Positions 60,446 to 64,000 of a DNA stretch of 64,000 bases are shown piece by piece. The notes below the pieces were generated by a model. That model made no database searches. It was not told where the DNA came from and worked only from the letters and a program-made list of their open reading frames with translations. Numbering within the stretch: the stretch's first letter is position 1; each line of letters begins with the position of its first letter. Origin of the DNA: Nocardioides sp. SLBN-35 (GTDB taxonomy: Bacteria; Actinomycetota; Actinomycetes; Propionibacteriales; Nocardioidaceae); contig NZ_VFNU01000001.1 in assembly GCF_006715725.1 (NCBI RefSeq), forward strand, positions 2,418,001 through 2,482,000. Direction: 5' to 3'. A program made the translations under genes and the position numbers.

Positions 60446-62546
60446 AGAGGACGACCGTGCTGCCCTTGCGCACCTTGGTCCCGCCGCCGGGAGCCGTGCT
60501 CCACGCGACGGAGCCGTTGATGTAGATGTCGGCGTGCTCGACCCGCACGACGAGGCCGAGGTCCTCGAGCAGGGCGATCGCGTCGTCGGTCGACTTGAGC
60601 CGCACCGCAGGCACCAGGACCAGCTCCGGGCCCTTCGAGACGACCAGCTCGACCTTGTCGCCCTTGAACAGGGTGCCGGTCTCGGGGGTCTGGCTGATCA
60701 CGCGGCCCTCGGCGACGTCGTCGCTGTACTTCTCGTCAACGACCTGGACGTCGAGTCCCTTCTTGCCCAGCACCTGCTTCGCCTTGTCGGCGTCCTTGCC
60801 GACGAAGCTGCGGACCTTGAGCGGCTTGCGGCCCTTGGACACGACGAGGGTGACCGAGGTGCCGACGGGCAGTCGTTGTGCCTCGGGCGTCCCGAACGCC
60901 GGGGTGGAGCGGATCACGCGGCCGGCCTCCACGGTCTCGGACCACTCCTCGACCGGCTGGGCGGGGACGAACTTCACCTCGGCGAGGGCCGCCTCCGCCT
61001 CGGCGACGGTCTTGCCGGTGAGGTCAGGGACGTCGTAGCGCTCCTTGCCGCGCGAGACGGTCAGGGTCACCTCGCCGTCGGGCAGGATCCTGGCTCCCGG
61101 GCGCGGGTCGGTCGAGACGACCACGCCCTTGGCGACGCTCTCGGAGTAGACCTCCTTGACTTCGGCGCCGAGCCCGGCCTTGTCGAGCTTCGCCGCCGCG
61201 GCGGCCTGCTCCAGCCCGATCACGCCGGGGGTCGTCGTGTAGCGGCCCCAGCCGACCCACCAGCCGGTGCCGCCGAGCGCACCGGCGAGCAGGACCAGCA
61301 CCAGCGCGATCGCGATCCGCTTGGCCCGTCCGGGCTTGCGCTGGCGCGGGGGCCGGGCCGCCTTCGGCGGGGCCGGGGGCCTCGGGGGCACCGGCACGGC
61401 CGGCTGCGGCCGGTCGACGATGACCGAGGTGCGCTCGTGGTCGGGCGTGACCAGGTCCGGCATGCCGTCCCACAGCGAGCTGACCGGCTCCGGCGTCGTG
61501 TCGCCGTCGACGCCGGCCGGCGCCTCGGCGGGAGCGCCCGCGCGGGCGGCGGGCAGCAGGTCGGCGACCAGCTCGGGGTCGGAGCGCAGGCCGTCGTGCA
61601 GCGCCTGGACGACGCGGCGCACGTGGTGCAGCAGCACCGTGGCGTCCGCCGGGCGCAGGCTGGGGTCGCGGGTGGTGGCCCGTGCGGTGAGCGCGTCGAC
61701 GTAGTCGGGGATGCCGGGTACGACGCTCGACGGGAGCGGGACGTCCTCGTGGACGTGGCGGTAGGCCACCGCGATCGGCGTCTCGCCCGTGTGGGGCTTG
61801 GTGCCGGTCAGCAGCTCGAACAGGATCACGCCGACGGCGTACACGTCGGCGCGGGCGTCGGCCCGCTGCTCGACGACCAGCTCGGGGGCGAGGTAGGAGA
61901 CGGTGCCGATCAGCACGCCGTTGGTCGCGGTGTGCTGGGTGTCGGCGCTGACCGCCTTGGCCAGGCCGAAGTCGGCGACCTTGATCCGGCTCGCCCCGGA
62001 ACTCGGATCCGTGGCGATCAGGACGTTCTCGGGCTTCACGTCGCGGTGGATCAGGCCCGCGCGATGGGCGGCCCCGAGGGCCGAGAGCACCGGGTCGAGC
62101 AGCGCCAGCGCCCGCTCGGGTGACATCGGGGCGTCCTTGGTCACCGTGTCGCGCAGGGTGTGCCCCGGGACGTACTCCATGACGAGGTAGACGGTCCCGT
62201 CGCTCTCGTCGCGCCCCTGGTCGAAGACGGCCACGACGTTCGGGTGCGAGATCCGCGCCGCCGCCTTGGCCTCGCTGACGAAGCGGCGGGCGAACGAGTC
62301 GTCGTCCTGGGTCGTGGAGTCGCCGAGGCCGGGGTGCATGATCTTGACGGCCACGGTGCGGTCCAGCCGGGTGTCGACGGCCTCGTAGACGCTGGCCATG
62401 CCACCGCGGGCGATCCGGATGCCGATCCGGTAGCGGCCGTCGAGCAGGCGCCCGTGCTGGTGGTCCTGGATGCGTGCGGGGTCGCCGGGTCGCGCGGCGT
62501 GGCCGCGAGCGCGCTGGTCTTCGTGCACAGCGACCCTCCTGTGCAT
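60435..62546 (-). CDS. PASTA-domain Ser/Thr protein kinase (PknL/PknB-like)
   Basis: A 703-residue receptor kinase. The Hanks kinase domain (about 38-300) has K68 (Val-Ala-Val-Lys), His-Arg-Asp169-Val-Lys-Pro-Glu-Asn and Asp192-Phe-Gly. A Pro-rich linker leads to a membrane helix (near 410-430). Four PASTA repeats follow, beginning near 440, 505, 575 and 640, which can bind muropeptides. Position next to an Rv2175c-type gene matches PknL, although M. tuberculosis PknL lacks PASTA. It should phosphorylate cell-wall and division proteins. Confidence 0.93.
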   Translation of the reverse strand: MHRRVAVHEDQRARGHAARPGDPARIQDHQHGRLLDGRYRIGIRIARGGMASVYEAVDTRLDRTVAVKIMHPGLGDSTTQDDDSFARRFVSEAKAAARISHPNVVAVFDQGRDESDGTVYLVMEYVPGHTLRDTVTKDAPMSPERALALLDPVLSALGAAHRAGLIHRDVKPENVLIATDPSSGASRIKVADFGLAKAVSADTQHTATNGVLIGTVSYLAPELVVEQRADARADVYAVGVILFELLTGTKPHTGETPIAVAYRHVHEDVPLPSSVVPGIPDYVDALTARATTRDPSLRPADATVLLHHVRRVVQALHDGLRSDPELVADLLPAARAGAPAEAPAGVDGDTTPEPVSSLWDGMPDLVTPDHERTSVIVDRPQPAVPVPPRPPAPPKAARPPRQRKPGRAKRIAIALVLVLLAGALGGTGWWVGWGRYTTTPGVIGLEQAAAAAKLDKAGLGAEVKEVYSESVAKGVVVSTDPRPGARILPDGEVTLTVSRGKERYDVPDLTGKTVAEAEAALAEVKFVPAQPVEEWSETVEAGRVIRSTPAFGTPEAQRLPVGTSVTLVVSKGRKPLKVRSFVGKDADKAKQVLGKKGLDVQVVDEKYSDDVAEGRVISQTPETGTLFKGDKVELVVSKGPELVLVPAVRLKSTDDAIALLEDLGLVVRVEHADIYINGSVAWSTAPGGGTKVRKGSTVVLYVV

Positions 62547-62664
62547 GTTCTGCTGGACCGGCCGGGGAAGTGACCGGAGCAGTCATCGTACGGCGCGGCA
62601 CCACACACGCCGGCTGGCCACGCCGGTGTGATCCTGGCCGCCTGTTTCGTGGAAGATGGCCTCC

Positions 62665-63045
62665 ATGAGCGACAAGCCCCTGGCCGAGCAGGACCTCTCC
62701 GCCCTTGTCGAGGAGTGGCTGGACTGGGACGAGGCGGCCGCGCAGATCGGCGTCACGCCCGCGAAGGTGCGCACCATGGTGCGCGAGCACCAGCTGGCCG
62801 CCGCGGTGCCGGGTGAGCCCGGTCGCGGTATCAAGCAGGGCATCCCCGCCCTGTTCCTCGTCGACGGCGAGCCGGTGAAGGGCCTGCCCGGCCTGCTCAC
62901 CCTGATGCACGACAACGGGTACGACGACCGCGAGTGCATCGCCTGGATCTTCCTCGACGCCGACCTCCCGGGCCGCCCGATCGACGCGCTGCTGGAGAAC
63001 CGCGGCGCCGAGGTCAAGCGCCGTGCCCAGGCGCTCGCCTTCTGA
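62665..63045 (+). CDS. Rv2175c-type DNA-binding protein
   Basis: A 126-residue protein with an N-terminal winged helix-turn-helix-like segment (Asp-Glu-Ala-Ala-Ala-Gln-Ile-Gly-Val-Thr-Pro-Ala-Lys-Val-Arg) and an alpha-rich C terminus. In M. tuberculosis the homologue Rv2175c binds DNA and is phosphorylated by PknL; the kinase is divergent here. The ATG at 62665 is preferred to 62656 because TGGAAG then sits at correct ribosome-site distance. The targets are unknown. Confidence 0.87.
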   Translation: MSDKPLAEQDLSALVEEWLDWDEAAAQIGVTPAKVRTMVREHQLAAAVPGEPGRGIKQGIPALFLVDGEPVKGLPGLLTLMHDNGYDDRECIAWIFLDADLPGRPIDALLENRGAEVKRRAQALAF

Positions 63046-63047
63046 GC

Positions 63048-63518
63048 ATGAGCCGGCGCACGACGAAGGTCATCTCGTCGGTCATCACCGTCGTCCTGCT
63101 GGTCGGGGTGTGGTGGCTGCAGTCGCGCGGCGGTGACGACACCGCGGATCCGGAGCGCGCGACCGAGAGCCCGAGCGCCACCGCGACACCGCGTGCCTCT
63201 GCCACGCCCACCGCCGCGGCGTCGCGCGACGAGGACGGCATCCCGTACGTCGACCTGGCCGACCTGCCGCCGGAGGCCGCCGAGACCGTCGACCTGATCG
63301 ATGCCGGCGGGCCGTTCCCCTATCCCGGCAAGGACGGCTCCACCTTCGGCAACTTCGAGGGCGTGCTGCCGGACCGGCCGCGCGGCTACTACGCGGAGTA
63401 CACCGTCGAGACCCCCGGCCTCGACCACCGTGGCGCCCGGCGGATCATCGCCGGCGACGAGGGGGAGCTGTACTGGACAGAGGACCACTACGAGTCGTTC
63501 GAGAGGATTCGGCGATGA
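63048..63518 (+). CDS. Membrane-anchored barnase-like ribonuclease
   Basis: A 156-residue protein. A basic N terminus and one hydrophobic helix (8-24) are followed by a Ser/Thr/Pro-rich linker (39-60) and a microbial ribonuclease domain. Barnase catalytic residues have matches: E117 for E73, R131/R132 for R83 and H147 for H102. The domain is complete. The helix lacks a clear cleavage site, so the enzyme may be tethered outside the cell. It starts two bases after the DNA-binding gene and is followed by barstar. Confidence 0.87.
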   Translation: MSRRTTKVISSVITVVLLVGVWWLQSRGGDDTADPERATESPSATATPRASATPTAAASRDEDGIPYVDLADLPPEAAETVDLIDAGGPFPYPGKDGSTFGNFEGVLPDRPRGYYAEYTVETPGLDHRGARRIIAGDEGELYWTEDHYESFERIRR

Positions 63519-63528
63519 GGTTGGGGCG

Positions 63529-63942
63529 ATGAGCGGGCTCGCGGCTGTGCTCGCCGGGCGGCACGCGCCCGGCGTCCACCGGTGGGAGTCGGCGCTCGAC
63601 GTCGCCTCGGTGCGGCACGCGGCCGAGCACGCCGGCTGGGGCTTCGGGTACGTCGACGGCGTGGGCCTCGATGCCCGCGACGACGTGCTGAGGGCGCTCG
63701 GCGACGCCCTCGCGTTCCCCGACCACTACGGCGCCAACCTGGACGCCCTCAACGACTGCCTGCGCGACCTGCCCGGCCCGACCGTGCTGCTCTGGGACGC
63801 CTGGTCCGGGTTCGCGCGGGCGGAGCCGCGCTGGTTCCGGCTCGTGGTCGAGGTCCTGGGGGAGCGCGGCGCTGCCGACCCGGCCGTCGAGGTGCTGCTG
63901 CGCGGACCCGGGCCGGCCGAGGTCGTGCCGCTGCTCGGGTGA
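63529..63942 (+). CDS. Barstar-like ribonuclease inhibitor
   Basis: A 137-residue barstar-family protein. The family core is Asp-His-Tyr-Gly-Ala-Asn-Leu-Asp-Ala-Leu-Asn-Asp-Cys-Leu near residue 66, with a following Leu-Leu-Trp-Asp. It should bind and neutralise the barnase-like enzyme encoded ten bases upstream, protecting the cytoplasm. No signal peptide is present, in line with a cytoplasmic inhibitor. The ATG at 63529 has a GAGGTTGGGG ribosome site. Confidence 0.9.
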   Translation: MSGLAAVLAGRHAPGVHRWESALDVASVRHAAEHAGWGFGYVDGVGLDARDDVLRALGDALAFPDHYGANLDALNDCLRDLPGPTVLLWDAWSGFARAEPRWFRLVVEVLGERGAADPAVEVLLRGPGPAEVVPLLG

Positions 63943-63945
63943 GCG

Positions 63946-64000
63946 TCAGCTGCCGCTGATGATCTTCCGGTTGCAGTTCCAGGGACTGCCGCTCGCGCCG
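63946..64000 (-). CDS. C-terminal end of a gene running off the window
   Basis: A minus-strand frame enters from the right edge and stops at TGA (63948-63946). Its last residues are Gly-Ser-Pro-Trp-Asn-Cys-Asn-Arg-Lys-Ile-Ile-Ser-Gly-Ser. Codon use and the convergent position two to four bases after barstar support a real gene, but only about 17 residues are visible and no family can be assigned. Confidence 0.4.
   Translation of the reverse strand, partial: GASGSPWNCNRKIISGS

Overview
The window is a GC-rich, gene-dense actinobacterial chromosome segment. GTG starts are common, GTGA/ATGA/TGATG junctions are frequent, and the gene set is typical of Actinobacteria: qcrCAB with a diheme QcrC, CtaC/D/F/E, a class II DAHP synthase, an actinobacterial phosphofructokinase, a Tad pilus and a PASTA kinase. 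Protein flavour and repeat style suggest Nocardioides or another Nocardioidaceae genus, but that assignment is an inference. The gene content follows, with rearrangements and insertions, the order I recall for Mycobacterium tuberculosis Rv2175c-Rv2204c (DNA-binding protein, PknL-type kinase, aroG, PlsC, GT87 transferase, ArsA-like ATPase, SRPBCC protein, fadD15, NlpC/P60, DEDDh-GIY-YIG nuclease, trpD, ctaE, qcrCAB, ctaC, adenosine kinase, erpA).

Layout. 1-1631: a GXWXG/DUF4334 protein and a zinc alcohol dehydrogenase behind a KstR-like operator. 1703-4839: sulfur and Fe-S genes (ErpA, TusA-like protein, cysteine desulfurase) and an adenosine kinase, with a perfect 97-bp palindrome filling one convergent gap. 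4944-7908: ctaC-ctaD-ctaF. 8034-12607: an L,D-transpeptidase and a cell-envelope glycosylation cassette that splits the respiratory cluster. 12604-17999: qcrB-qcrA-qcrC-ctaE (minus) and ctaG (plus). 18010-22835: a degenerate receiver protein, trpD, a large membrane protein, a RAM-domain protein and a nuclease fusion. 22937-26972: a small CxxC protein, then a promoter and ydaO-type (c-di-AMP) riboswitch ahead of an NlpC/P60 hydrolase and two metalloproteases. 26962-36126: a Tad/Flp pilus locus with a built-in LuxR-type two-component system, two Flp pilins and a VWA-TadB fusion.

36345-43359: a FadD15-like ligase, then a tightly packed six-gene plus-strand operon (SRPBCC, ArsA-type ATPase, Cys-motif protein, two ROK kinases, GT87-like membrane protein). 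43307-49356: a lipase, an acyltransferase, a MacS/MacR-like two-component system split by a flavin reductase, a TetR regulator and a coiled-coil protein. 49343-57782: a DUF1028 protein, a phosphofructokinase with the PPi-type residue pair, an amidohydrolase, an EEP hydrolase, a nucleotidyltransferase, an APC permease, class II DAHP synthase and a threonine-aldolase-like lyase. 57809-63942: a zinc-ribbon/discoidin-like membrane protein, an SRPBCC protein, an EamA transporter, a PASTA Ser/Thr kinase with its Rv2175c-type partner, and a membrane-anchored barnase with barstar.

Non-coding structure is concentrated in small intergenic gaps: the 97-bp palindrome, two copies of a terminal-inverted-repeat element (44578-44738 and 58902-58957), the riboswitch, several operator-like inverted repeats and short tandem repeats. 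I saw no rRNA, tRNA, CRISPR array or transposase gene. The best candidates for under-described biology are the riboswitch-hydrolase-protease operon, the ArsA/SRPBCC/ROK operon, the VWA-TadB Tad locus and the two palindromic repeat families.
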